Shown here: one piece after another, positions 36,494-44,424 of the stretch
Numbering within the stretch: position 1 is the first letter of the stretch
Layout of the letters: the number at the start of each line of letters is the position of its first letter
Origin: Sediminivirga luteola
GTDB taxonomy: Bacteria > Actinomycetota > Actinomycetes > Actinomycetales > Brevibacteriaceae
NCBI RefSeq assembly: GCF_014639315.1
Contig: NZ_BMFY01000004.1
Coordinates: forward strand, 124,001-188,000
Reading direction: 5' to 3'
DNA length: 64,000 nucleotides
Program-made: the position numbers and the translations under genes
Notes under the pieces: model-generated
Told to the model about the DNA's origin: nothing
The model's input: the letters and a program-made list of their open reading frames with translations, nothing else
The model's database searches: none

Positions 36494-36811
36494 TCAAGCA
36501 TTCGACGCCGGCTCGATCAGCGTCGGATCATCCCACCGCGCGCTGCGGGTGCTATTCACTTTCCGGTCCACCTCGTACACCTCCAGCCCGTCAGCGACCC
36601 GCTCAGCGCTATCAGCCAGCAGCCGCGCCCACTCCTCACCCTCGACCGGGCCAGGGGTGAGCCAGTCCGCCGCGAGATCCTCGGTGAGGAACGCTGGCAT
36701 CCGATCATGCACCTGGCCTGCCGCGTCGTGTGAGGTGGTGGTGATGATCGTGCATGAGACACCCTCGTCGGTGACCGTGTACAGGCCAGCAGCCGACAGG
36801 ATGCCCTCGCC
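36494..36811 (-). pseudogene. SRAP (YedK/HMCES-like) C-terminal fragment
   Basis: The frame gives AAGLYTVTDEGVSCTIITTT, then HDRMPAFL and VNSTRSARWDDPTLIEP, the C-terminal part of SRAP proteins that link to abasic sites in single-stranded DNA. The N-terminal half with the catalytic Cys2 and its MCGR start is absent, and the frame upstream becomes Pro/Arg-rich and stops at 36905-36907. No good start codon exists before the homologous part (only a GTG at 36712). I read it as a truncated gene, either lost by recombination at the phage end or never complete here. Confidence 0.7.
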
Positions 36812-36973
36812 GTGACGGGGAGGTGGCGCGGGAGGTCGTCCCCGACCGGAGTCGGGGCCGCCAAAACCCCGCGTACGGCGGGGACCATTTTCAGGGTTCG
36901 TCCACTAGCGGATCACCCCCGCCAAGAGGCGGGGAGCACAGCAGCAGGATACGCCACACCCAGAGACGACGAA

Positions 36974-37013
36974 AGCGCCCCCGCCTGAGCATCACACTCA
37001 AGACGGGGGCGCT
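36974..37013 (-). terminator. Terminator of the tail/lysis gene block
   Basis: AGCGCCCCCGTCTTGAG and CTCAGGCGGGGGCGCT form a long stem with one mismatch and a 7-base loop, followed by TTTC on the minus strand. It lies 10 bases past the last structural gene. Confidence 0.85.
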
Positions 37014-37023
37014 CCCCTACTGG

Positions 37024-37473
37024 TCACCGGCGCACCGAGACCTCCACACTCCGATACCGCACACCAGGCATCGAATAAAGCGACGACACCTGCACGACGA
37101 ACCGACACCACACAGCCTCGGCCATCCGATTCGCGGCACTCGCCGAGACACTCCCCGACGACACTCTCCAATCCACCTCAACGAACTCCCTGGTCTGCCC
37201 ATTACCACCGAGGCGCAGCATGTCCGGGCCGAGGTAGTCGAGCGACACGAGCCACCCCGTTGGCTCTGGCGCTTTCGCGTCGACCGTCCACGCGATCGCG
37301 GCGGGTGAATCCACCCGGACGCGGGTTTCTATCCGCGCCCCGACCGCTGGGAGGACCGCGCAGCGCTCTTCCGGATCCCAATAGGCTCCACCGGAATACG
37401 ACCACCAGCGGACCGGCGGAGCGAGGTCCACGCCGGCAGGGACACGGGCGGCGTGCGCCACCGCGGCCCTCAC
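37024..37473 (-). CDS. Phage protein of unknown function, tail-region
   Basis: I do not recognise this 149-residue protein. It has a Tyr/Trp-rich first third (VRWWSYSGGAYWDPEERC) and a C-terminal beta-rich half, without signal or membrane segment. GTG at 37473 has AGGCGG 6 bases upstream. It is the last gene of the minus-strand prophage operon, next to other small beta-rich proteins that are likely tail-tip or fibre parts. Confidence 0.65.
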   Translation of the reverse strand: MRAAVAHAARVPAGVDLAPPVRWWSYSGGAYWDPEERCAVLPAVGARIETRVRVDSPAAIAWTVDAKAPEPTGWLVSLDYLGPDMLRLGGNGQTREFVEVDWRVSSGSVSASAANRMAEAVWCRFVVQVSSLYSMPGVRYRSVEVSVRR

Positions 37474-37483
37474 CGGACACCGC

Positions 37484-37834
37484 CTAGGACTCGTACACCC
37501 GGATCAGAGTGCCGGCGCCGTCGTTCGCGACGTACACGTGGAGCCACGCCACACCCTCCGGGGCGGTCGTGGTGGCCTCCATCGCGCTGTCGCCGCTCCA
37601 GTAATCCACCAGCGGCAGGAAGGGACCCGGAGGATCGGCCGTGTACCCGTAACGGAACCGAACCGTGCGGGACTCCCGGACGATCCGGTACGTGCGGCCT
37701 GGTGCGACGGGTATCGACCAGGTCAGCCAGTTCCGATCCGGACCAATTAGCTGCTGGCCACTGGCGTCGGACCCGAACCCGTACCGGGTGGGGATGGCAC
37801 GGCCGGCGCGGCCGTCGACTACCGTCGCTCTCAT
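37484..37834 (-). CDS. Phage protein of unknown function, beta-rich
   Basis: This 116-residue protein is predicted mostly beta (RNWLTWSIPVAPGRTYRIV, GVAWLHVYVANDGAGTLIRV), like jelly-roll modules of tail fibres. No known family is clear. Its ATG overlaps the previous gene's stop by 4 bases. It lies just downstream of the 11-base G tract in the neighbouring gene; loss of one G there would read into this gene's region in another frame. Confidence 0.65.
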   Translation of the reverse strand: MRATVVDGRAGRAIPTRYGFGSDASGQQLIGPDRNWLTWSIPVAPGRTYRIVRESRTVRFRYGYTADPPGPFLPLVDYWSGDSAMEATTTAPEGVAWLHVYVANDGAGTLIRVYES

Positions 37835-38451
37835 GCCGCCAACCCCAGCCCAGCACGACGGGAAGGCTGTTTGGGCCTACCCCCCCCCCCGCTGTTTTCG
37901 AGACCGTACCGTCTTACCAGCCAGCCCATCACCATCAGAACCTCCGCATCCGCGAGCGCGCGGGGCCACACGTGCGCGACGATCGGTGTCCAGTACGGGC
38001 GCGTGGTGTGCATCAGCCCGTCGAATGTCTTCGTCCCCGGTGTCACCGCCCGTGATCTGTGCTCACCGTGCACGGACCGGAACGACCCCTGGCCGGTGTT
38101 GTTGTCGAGGACCACGGCGAGGACGTCCAGGCCACGACCCAGCGGCGGGTGCAGGTGCACTGTTCCCGGTGTCGAGGTGCCCTCGTTGGGTTCGCCCTGG
38201 TCGAACCGCGCATACGAGTGGCCCTCGGCGTGGGCGGAGATCGACGCGATGCGCTCTGCGACTGACCCGGTCCCGAGCCCGGCGAAGCTGATGTAGTCAT
38301 CCGACGGGCGAGGTGACGTGCCGACGATGATGAGGGTGCCCGACATCGCCGGCGCAGCGTCGCTGAACCGGGCCGTTCCTGCGCCTGACAGGGACGCGGC
38401 CGGCGGCCCCGCGATTGCTTCCAACCTACGGTCCGTGACGGCGGCTCTCAC
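37831..38451 (-). CDS. Phage protein, probable fibre/LamG-like, with a G11 tract
   Basis: This 206-residue protein has a beta-sandwich appearance (MSGTLIIVGTSPRP, DVLAVVLDNNTGQGSFRSV, YWTPIVAHVWPRALADAEV), like concanavalin/LamG-type modules in phage receptor proteins. GTG at 38451 overlaps the stop before it by 4 bases; the longer open frame upstream is not supported. Near the 3' end a run of 11 G on the coding strand (37880-37890) encodes GGGG and precedes a basic tail. One extra G would stop the protein at once; one less would extend it in another frame. Confidence 0.6.
   Translation of the reverse strand: MRAAVTDRRLEAIAGPPAASLSGAGTARFSDAAPAMSGTLIIVGTSPRPSDDYISFAGLGTGSVAERIASISAHAEGHSYARFDQGEPNEGTSTPGTVHLHPPLGRGLDVLAVVLDNNTGQGSFRSVHGEHRSRAVTPGTKTFDGLMHTTRPYWTPIVAHVWPRALADAEVLMVMGWLVRRYGLENSGGGGRPKQPSRRAGLGLAA
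37880..37890. repeat. 11-base C/G homopolymer tract
   Basis: Eleven C in a row on the plus strand (G on the coding strand) lie 17 codons before the stop of the 37831-38451 gene. Tracts of this length slip during replication in many bacteria and also cause sequencing errors. Confidence 0.9.
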
Positions 38452-39266
38452 GGCTGCCACCCCGCCGGCACACGAGCATCCGGCGCGCCCACCGTCACGA
38501 ACCAATCCTGGCCCGAGTGCAGCAGATGCACCATGTCGATCGCGCCCGGTGTGGACGACAACGGCACCGGCGTGCCGTACGGGGTGCGGGCACCCCGCAC
38601 AGTGAGGGTGTGGCCGCCCGTGCCGCCCTGAGCGATGAAGAGCGTGCACGTGCCAGCCTTCCCGAGAGTCTGCGGTAGATCCTCCACCGTCAGATCCCCG
38701 ACAGCGGTAAGCCGCACCACCGTCGAGAGGGAAAACTCCCCGAGGTCGAGGGCGCCGGCGCGGTCACCGAGACTGTAATGGTCAGCTAGGTCACCCTGTG
38801 GGCCCTGCGGGCCCCGCAGGACCGGGCTAGACGTGCGTGTGGTCATTGGTGCTGCCTCCTCCAGGCGAAAGACCCCCGGGCCCGGGGGCAGGTGAAACTC
38901 CATGGCCGGCGGGGCGAGTTCTTCTCCGGCGAGGGTGAGTTCGAGGTACCGCATCCGCCAGTGCCACGGGTACGCGCCCCGGTCGTCCATCGACACCATC
39001 AACCGGACCGGCTGGGCTACGGTCTCATCGTCCCGGGCGACGAACACCATCAGCTCACCGTCCACGATCTCAGCGCGGATCGGGCGAGGCAGAATCATCT
39101 CCGGAACCACGGAGTACGGAATCGGCCGGTCTGGATGCGCCAGGACCGGCTCGAACACCACCCGGCCCTCCATCGTGACCCTGTCCGGGTTGTAGTCGTG
39201 GTCCGACCCATCCGGGACACGGGCGGTGAACGTCCCGGCCACAGTGCGGTACTGCACGGCGTCCAT
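38448..39266 (-). CDS. Phage tail/fibre protein with collagen-like segment
   Basis: This 272-residue protein starts with a beta-rich domain (MDAVQYRTVAGTFTARVPDG), passes a short collagen-like GPQGPQG element at about residue 155, and ends in a repeat-rich beta domain (TVVRLTAVGDLTVED, GGTGGHTLTVRG). That order is common in actinophage minor tail proteins and fibres. It lies between the CBM-like gene and the LamG-like gene, all packed with 4-base overlaps or few-base gaps. Confidence 0.7.
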   Translation of the reverse strand: MDAVQYRTVAGTFTARVPDGSDHDYNPDRVTMEGRVVFEPVLAHPDRPIPYSVVPEMILPRPIRAEIVDGELMVFVARDDETVAQPVRLMVSMDDRGAYPWHWRMRYLELTLAGEELAPPAMEFHLPPGPGVFRLEEAAPMTTRTSSPVLRGPQGPQGDLADHYSLGDRAGALDLGEFSLSTVVRLTAVGDLTVEDLPQTLGKAGTCTLFIAQGGTGGHTLTVRGARTPYGTPVPLSSTPGAIDMVHLLHSGQDWFVTVGAPDARVPAGWQP

Positions 39267-39269
39267 GCG

Positions 39270-39932
39270 CTACTCCTCTACTGGCTGGTAGAGCGCCGGC
39301 TGCTCCGGCGGCAGCCAATGCTCAGCCGACTGGTGCGCCTGCACCACCCGGTACACGACCCCCGAGTAGACGACCAGCTCCCCTATGGAGTAGGCCCGCC
39401 CTGGCTCCCACGTCAGCGGACCGGGATCCGGCTCCTGGTGGTCGTCGTCCTCACCGGCGGCGTCGTCGTGCTCAGTGATAAGCAGCCACCCGCCCGGATA
39501 CACATCCGGGCTCCACGCGTTCCCATCGATGAGGGACCGGTAGACGCGGCCGTCATAGAGGACCACGTCCCCATCCCGGTACGCGTCATGCGCCCTGGCC
39601 GGCTGCACCCACTCACCATACGAGCCGTCCTCAGCCAGCGGCCGCCAGCCACTTACTCCGGGCTCCCAGACATTGGCGTCGGCCATCGACACCCACCGGC
39701 GGCCCTCGTGAGTGACCTCGTCCCCGGCCAGGTACGCGTCATGCGCCCCGGCCGGCTGCACCCACTGGGCGCCCGGTGCCGGCGTGCTGATCGCTCCATG
39801 GTCTCGGGCGCCCTGCAGCACAGCCCGCACCTCGCGCTGCACCGCGAGGACAGTCTGCCGGCGGGCGAGCTCACGCCCGGCAGCGTCAGAGATCTCTTCC
39901 AGCTCCGCCGGCGTCGCGTTCTCCAGATCCAT
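39270..39932 (-). CDS. Phage protein with three CBM5/12-like carbohydrate-binding modules
   Basis: After a helical N-terminus (ELEEISDAAGRELARRQTVL), three short modules repeat the W-(x)n-Y-xx-G-D/E-x-V-x-(x)-G-x-x-(Y/W) pattern of chitin-binding CBM5/12: around residues 57-98, 108-152 and 172-216. The first two share AHDAY and W-P spacing. They probably bind host surface glycan. The gene precedes the holin in position and follows it in reading order. Total length is 220 residues. Confidence 0.75.
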   Translation of the reverse strand: MDLENATPAELEEISDAAGRELARRQTVLAVQREVRAVLQGARDHGAISTPAPGAQWVQPAGAHDAYLAGDEVTHEGRRWVSMADANVWEPGVSGWRPLAEDGSYGEWVQPARAHDAYRDGDVVLYDGRVYRSLIDGNAWSPDVYPGGWLLITEHDDAAGEDDDHQEPDPGPLTWEPGRAYSIGELVVYSGVVYRVVQAHQSAEHWLPPEQPALYQPVEE

Positions 39933-39943
39933 GGTGGCCTCCT

Positions 39944-40351
39944 TCAGGCGTGGTTCTCACCGTCGACCACGACACCGTCCCGGTCGGCCTCGTCGGCCAG
40001 GCCCGCGAGGGCGTCAGCGTCGTGCTGGACGTCGGTGCGGGTGTCCATGGGCTCGTCGGCGCGGTCGTCGATGACGGTGTCTTGGTCGGCGCCGGACCAG
40101 TCGCCCACAACCTCTGGGGAGACGGTCTCGGCCTTGACCAGAGACGGACCGGTGCCGTTAGCCCCCGATCCCACTGAGGTCAAGAAAGACAGGACCACGG
40201 CCGTGGCGACCACCGAGCAGATCTGGCTCCAGTCAAGGTCGAGGATGCCCACTTGATCGGTGCCGATCAGGGCGATAGCCGTCTGCGCGGCGGTCTTGAT
40301 CGCCCGCTCGGCGGTGGCAGTCCAGAATTCCTTGCTGGCGTATACGCTCAT
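39944..40351 (-). CDS. Holin (r1t-type)
   Basis: This 135-residue protein has the r1t-type holin opening FWTATAERAIKTAAQTAIAL, a second membrane segment (VVATAVVLSFLTSVGS), and an acidic cytoplasmic tail rich in Asp. Holins open the membrane at a set time so that the amidase reaches the wall. The ATG overlaps the amidase stop by one base (TGATG), so both are coupled. Confidence 0.85.
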   Translation of the reverse strand: MSVYASKEFWTATAERAIKTAAQTAIALIGTDQVGILDLDWSQICSVVATAVVLSFLTSVGSGANGTGPSLVKAETVSPEVVGDWSGADQDTVIDDRADEPMDTRTDVQHDADALAGLADEADRDGVVVDGENHA

Positions 40352-41349
40352 CAGTCGCTCTCCACGGTGTAGTCGGTCGTGCGGATGGTGATGGGGTTCT
40401 GGCCGCGGTTCCGGGCGAGGAGCTGCAGGCGCAGGCTGCCACCGGACCGGGGTGTCTGGGTGACGTGGTAGGGCTGGCCGACGTAGACGTGGTCTGTCCA
40501 GGATCCGTCGGTGGTGCCTTTGACGTCGGCCGGGTAGAAGTTCCCGACGATGCGGTCCTGAGGTGTGCCGTTCGGGAGGTAGTCCACGATGACGGCGCGG
40601 ACCATTAGGCGGTCCTCCTCGTGGGCGCCGACAATGCCGAGGTTCACCGTCGGGCGGACGGTGGAGCCTCGGGTGAGGGTGCACATGGAGAAGTACTCGC
40701 CGACGGCGATGCGGGCTTCTTCTCCGGGGTTGATGGTGCGCTCGGTGGTGTTGCGGCCTGTGGCGATGACAGTCATTCCGAACAGTCCCTTCGGTTTGGC
40801 AGGTGTGCTGGGGTTGGGTGTGGTGAGGCTGATGGTGCGGACACGGTCGCGGAACGCCGGCATGGAGAACGTCGGGTCGATCTTCCGGCCGAGGGGCCTG
40901 GCGGCTTCCTTGTGGCCGACGACGTCGCCGATGGGGATCCGGTAGTGGTCGGCGATGGCGCGGCACAGCTTGGCGTAGGCGTCCATCTGCTGGGCGGTCC
41001 ACGGCTCGCCGACGCCGTTGTTCTCCGCCTCGATCCCGATAGAGCGCGGGTTTGTGTACCGGGTGGCGGAGACCGTGCCGGCGTGGTTGGCGCGGCCGGC
41101 GGCGACGACGTAGATCGTGCCGTCCCGGGCCAGGAGGTAGTGGCACAGCGGGCCCGGCAGGCCGACGCGGCCGTGAGTCACCACGTTCAGGCTGGGCGCG
41201 TTACGGCCGGCGGCCGAGGCGGTGTGGTGCACCATCAGGCTGGAGGTGGCGGACATCGCGGAGCGGCCACGGGTCCGCCACCCCTGGACTTCCCGCACGG
41301 GGTACCCGGTGCGTCGGGCGATGGTGACGAGGTCAGTCAGATAGGGCAT
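40351..41349 (-). CDS. Endolysin: N-acetylmuramoyl-L-alanine amidase
   Basis: This 332-residue protein has an amidase-2 domain in its first 170 residues, with zinc-site motifs MVHHTAS, NPRSIGIEAEN and GHKEAARPLGRKIDP. The remaining 160 residues form a beta-rich domain that probably binds the cell wall. It cuts the bond between muramic acid and the stem peptide. No signal peptide is visible, so it depends on the holin just after it. Confidence 0.9.
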   Translation of the reverse strand: MPYLTDLVTIARRTGYPVREVQGWRTRGRSAMSATSSLMVHHTASAAGRNAPSLNVVTHGRVGLPGPLCHYLLARDGTIYVVAAGRANHAGTVSATRYTNPRSIGIEAENNGVGEPWTAQQMDAYAKLCRAIADHYRIPIGDVVGHKEAARPLGRKIDPTFSMPAFRDRVRTISLTTPNPSTPAKPKGLFGMTVIATGRNTTERTINPGEEARIAVGEYFSMCTLTRGSTVRPTVNLGIVGAHEEDRLMVRAVIVDYLPNGTPQDRIVGNFYPADVKGTTDGSWTDHVYVGQPYHVTQTPRSGGSLRLQLLARNRGQNPITIRTTDYTVESD

Positions 41350-41377
41350 GGGCGAGTCCCTTCCGGGGCATGAAAAA

Positions 41378-41395
41378 AGCCCCTGGTGAGGGGCT
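41378..41395 (-). terminator. Terminator just before the lysis genes
   Basis: AGCCCCT and AGGGGCT pair over 6-7 bp with a 4-base loop; TTTTTTCATG follows on the minus strand. It lies between the coiled-coil membrane gene and the amidase, so lysis genes would need read-through, antitermination or their own promoter. Confidence 0.85.
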
Positions 41396-41419
41396 CATCG
41401 GTATATTTCCTGGAATGAT

Positions 41420-41770
41420 TTACGGCGCCTGTTCAGAGTCGTATGGGATGCCGTGCGAGGCGAGGAGACCCTGGAGGCGGAACTTCTGCTGCTGTTCTTC
41501 CAGGAGAAGCCGCTGCAAACGTGTGACCTCGTTGGTGAACTTCGCGTTGAGGTCGTGCAGCTCGGAACGGAGCTTCGACACCTGGTCCTTGAGCTTCGCC
41601 AGTTCGGCGTCCCGTTCCTCCTCCGCCTGGTCAGCACGGCGCTCTGCCCGCTCCACCCGCTCTCGTAGACCACGCTGATGCGCCTGGTACGCCCACACCA
41701 CCACCAGAGCCAGCAGCGCGATACCGGAAATGAGCGGGTGCGTTCCCTCGGGGATCGTGGGCATCGTCAT
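41420..41770 (-). CDS. Membrane-anchored coiled-coil protein
   Basis: This 116-residue protein has one membrane segment (LISGIALLALVVVWAYQ) then a coiled coil of about 65 residues (RERVERAERRADQAEEERD, LRSELHDLNAKFTNEVTRL). Rz-like and other lysis-linked phage proteins have such a layout, but no clear family match is seen. Its ATG overlaps the previous stop by 4 bases. Confidence 0.7.
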   Translation of the reverse strand: MTMPTIPEGTHPLISGIALLALVVVWAYQAHQRGLRERVERAERRADQAEEERDAELAKLKDQVSKLRSELHDLNAKFTNEVTRLQRLLLEEQQQKFRLQGLLASHGIPYDSEQAP

Positions 41771-42243
41771 CGGGCACCCCCGTCCTTCACGAGACGGCGA
41801 TGCTGAGCCAGCAGTGCAGCCAGCATCACCAGCATCAGCGCCGCAGTCTCCAGCGGCGCAGCAGCAAAACGTACGCCCCGCAGATCACCGGCGATGAACG
41901 CGGTAGCGACCCCTTGCGTCATGGCTGTGGCGTACGCCGCCCACACGGCCGCAGCGGCGGCCGTCGCGGCGATCATCCCGGCCAGCCACCGAGTAGCCAC
42001 AGCGACGAGGATCAGAAGACTCGCGATCGCGTGTGCCCATCCCCACACGTGCGAGCCGAGCATCTCCACCACGTACATGAGGTCCGAGCTCGACGGCTCC
42101 GAGAACGCCCGGTCGATGCCCTTGACGATCCCCGCGACAGCGAGGATCACGAGGACCGTAAGCGCGAGGCGGTCGCCGGAGGATTCGAGGCGGAAGCGTG
42201 CGGTGAGGTACCGGTGAAGCGGCACGGGGTCTTTGTGAGTCAT
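41767..42243 (-). CDS. Phage integral membrane protein, four segments
   Basis: This 158-residue protein has about four membrane segments (LALTVLVILAVAGIVKGI, AIASLLILVAVATRWLAG, IAATAAAAAVWAAYATA, LETAALMLVMLAALLA). I chose the ATG at 42243 because GAGGAA lies 4 bases before it; a GTG at 42255 overlapping the previous stop is also possible. It may be a second holin or a holin-antiholin partner. No family is recognised. Confidence 0.7.
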   Translation of the reverse strand: MTHKDPVPLHRYLTARFRLESSGDRLALTVLVILAVAGIVKGIDRAFSEPSSSDLMYVVEMLGSHVWGWAHAIASLLILVAVATRWLAGMIAATAAAAAVWAAYATAMTQGVATAFIAGDLRGVRFAAAPLETAALMLVMLAALLAQHRRLVKDGGAR

Positions 42244-42251
42244 GGGTTTCC

Positions 42252-43304
42252 TCACTGGATGTAGGCGCGGATGCCATCGAGAGCAAGAGTGGTCACGCTC
42301 CGCCCCGGAGTGGCGACAATCCTGCCCTCAGGCTCGATCAGGATGGTGCCGTCTCCGAGGCCCACCTGCCCGGAATATCGGGAGACATACGTCAATCGCG
42401 GCACAGGGAGTCCGTACTGGTACGGCGGGTTGTCTCCGACTCCTCGGATGTACCCGATGGTGTACGACGTGCCGCCCTGGAAGGCCTGGGTATTCTCCGG
42501 GGAGCCTCGGCGAATGACACCGCGAAGCTCCCACCCCCAAGAGTGACGCTGCTGGGTCGGCGGGGCGCCGAACCCCGGGTGGAAGATCCCCGACTGCAGG
42601 CGGATGGGCAGCCACGGGGAGGGATCGACTGGCACCCACTGGTCCGGGTGACCGTTCGGGTCGGACCCCCAGGCGCGGAATTTTTCTCCTGTACGGTGGA
42701 GCAGAACTTCCGTCCCCCATAGCATGTGCCGCAAGGGAAGCCGGTCCAGGAATTCCTTCGAAGCGATGGAGAGCGTCGGTACGTATTTCGGGCGGATCTC
42801 GATGACCTCAGCATCAGTCAGAAGCTGGTTGGGGCGGCGCACCACATCCCACAGCGGGAGGTGAATACGGCCCTGCCCGGTCGGGTACTCGTTCGTGTAG
42901 TTCCGGACCTGGATCGGACCGATGTTCTGGTCATCGAAAAGGGGGTTGTACTCCAGGCAGACCCGGTAGGTGGTGGTGGATGCCACCGGCGGGAAGTCGA
43001 GTGTCATGCTCTCGGTCATGCGGTGGTAGAAGCCCATGATCCGGGCCCGCGCGTCGCCCGTGGTGGACGAGACAGCAAGACGGCCGGTGTTCGTGACGTT
43101 CGACAGGTCTGTCAGCCTGTATGGGAAGCCGCCCTGCTCTAGGATGCCGAAATCCCCGAGGTTGACGGACTGCCACATCTCGTCGTTCACTGGCCGGCCC
43201 ACCACCGGGTAGGAGTACTCCGGGCCGGTCTGGGGCTGAGACTGGACAGTGATCAGCGACCTGAGGTCCGCGATCTCCTGCTGGAGTTCTTCAAGCGTTG
43301 CCAT
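42252..43304 (-). CDS. Minor tail protein / receptor-binding candidate
   Basis: This 350-residue protein has a short N-terminal coiled coil (LEELQQEIADLRSLI) that could trimerise it, followed by a long beta-rich part (VASTTTYRVCLEYNPL, GTEVLLHRTGEKFRAWG). It resembles baseplate or receptor-binding proteins of siphoviruses by position and layout, right after the Gp37-like gene. I do not recognise the family. Confidence 0.65.
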   Translation of the reverse strand: MATLEELQQEIADLRSLITVQSQPQTGPEYSYPVVGRPVNDEMWQSVNLGDFGILEQGGFPYRLTDLSNVTNTGRLAVSSTTGDARARIMGFYHRMTESMTLDFPPVASTTTYRVCLEYNPLFDDQNIGPIQVRNYTNEYPTGQGRIHLPLWDVVRRPNQLLTDAEVIEIRPKYVPTLSIASKEFLDRLPLRHMLWGTEVLLHRTGEKFRAWGSDPNGHPDQWVPVDPSPWLPIRLQSGIFHPGFGAPPTQQRHSWGWELRGVIRRGSPENTQAFQGGTSYTIGYIRGVGDNPPYQYGLPVPRLTYVSRYSGQVGLGDGTILIEPEGRIVATPGRSVTTLALDGIRAYIQ

Positions 43305-43311
43305 GGTGCTC

Positions 43312-44424
43312 CTATCGGGTCTGCAGCTCGCGAAGTTGCTTCGACGCGGCCCGCGCCCATTCCACGAGCCGGCCGGACGCCTGGTTCAGCTGGGTTTCGT
43401 CAGCGACGGGACCGACCTGGAGTTTCTCGGTGCGGCCCGTGTGATCCCAATGCAGCTCGGCGATCTGCACCGGCTCGGTGACGGGATGGTCCAGGTCGAC
43501 GGTGATCCGATCCCCCAGGTGGAAGTCCCTGCCAAACCGACGGTGCGGGAGGGACCGCGCTTCGAACGTGACCGACGCGGTCTCTTGGCCTTCTTCCAGG
43601 GCGGTGCGGACTGCCTGCTGGAGTTCTTCACTGCGGGACGACGATCCCCGGTCCAAGAAGACAGTCGTCCTGAGTCCCCACGGGCCCGGATCGACGGCCT
43701 GCCGGTAGAGGACACGGGCGGACCCTTCGCCCTGCCCACCGGCGATAGCTTCAGTGACGGTCGGCGCTGTCCGGGTGAGGGTGTACTCCCCCACCCCGCC
43801 GTTCACGCGGCTGAGCTTCACCCGCCGCGTGAGGTCCTTCGGAGCGCGGAACCTCGTGACGAGCTGGCGGCCGTCCTGGACGATGTCCATCACCAGACCA
43901 CCAGCGGTGAGCTGCTCCTGGACCTCATCAAGGAGGTTCGTGAACCTGGCTGACATTGAGACTGGTTCGCCGCGGCCACGGTCAGGCTCCATCACCAGTC
44001 CCGGCACCCGGTAAAAGTCGGGCGCGTCCGGGCCGATCTGCTCCCGCACCAGCCGGTGAAGAACCGTCTCGGCGGGGCCGTTCGCGGTCCACGCCGCGCC
44101 CTGTCCCGTCGGGCTCTGCGGGTCGGGGATGACCAGGGATCCTTCAAGGTGGCGCATCTCCGAGAGCCCTCTGAGGGTCACTGTGCGTGACTTCGACCTT
44201 CCGTCCGCATGGTAGGTGATCTCATGAGCGGGTCCGGACAGGAGGACACCGTCCTCGATGAGGACGATGCCCCACCCGTCCCGCCACCGTTCCCACTGCC
44301 GGGAGTTGGCGTTCACCGTGACCTCCCAGGCGTGGACGCCGTTGCAGCGCATCACCACCCGGGCCTCCGTGTACGGGAGGGGCCCGCGGGTCTGCAGGGT
44401 GGGGTCTCGCATGAGGATGCGCAT
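43312..44424 (-). CDS. Siphovirus Gp37-like tail protein
   Basis: This 370-residue protein follows the Dit gene and matches the ReqiPepy6 Gp37-like family in position and style: MRILMRDPTLQTRG opening, GWGIVLIEDGVLLSGPAHEI, and a final HWDHTGRTEKLQV. Members form the tail tip or Tal-like hub of actinophages. One base overlaps the Dit stop. Confidence 0.75.
   Translation of the reverse strand: MRILMRDPTLQTRGPLPYTEARVVMRCNGVHAWEVTVNANSRQWERWRDGWGIVLIEDGVLLSGPAHEITYHADGRSKSRTVTLRGLSEMRHLEGSLVIPDPQSPTGQGAAWTANGPAETVLHRLVREQIGPDAPDFYRVPGLVMEPDRGRGEPVSMSARFTNLLDEVQEQLTAGGLVMDIVQDGRQLVTRFRAPKDLTRRVKLSRVNGGVGEYTLTRTAPTVTEAIAGGQGEGSARVLYRQAVDPGPWGLRTTVFLDRGSSSRSEELQQAVRTALEEGQETASVTFEARSLPHRRFGRDFHLGDRITVDLDHPVTEPVQIAELHWDHTGRTEKLQVGPVADETQLNQASGRLVEWARAASKQLRELQTR

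Noticed and set aside
36813-37023. N-terminal half of the SRAP gene after a frameshift
   Set aside because: None of the three minus frames shows the MCGR start or the conserved middle part; only small GC-rich hairpins are there.
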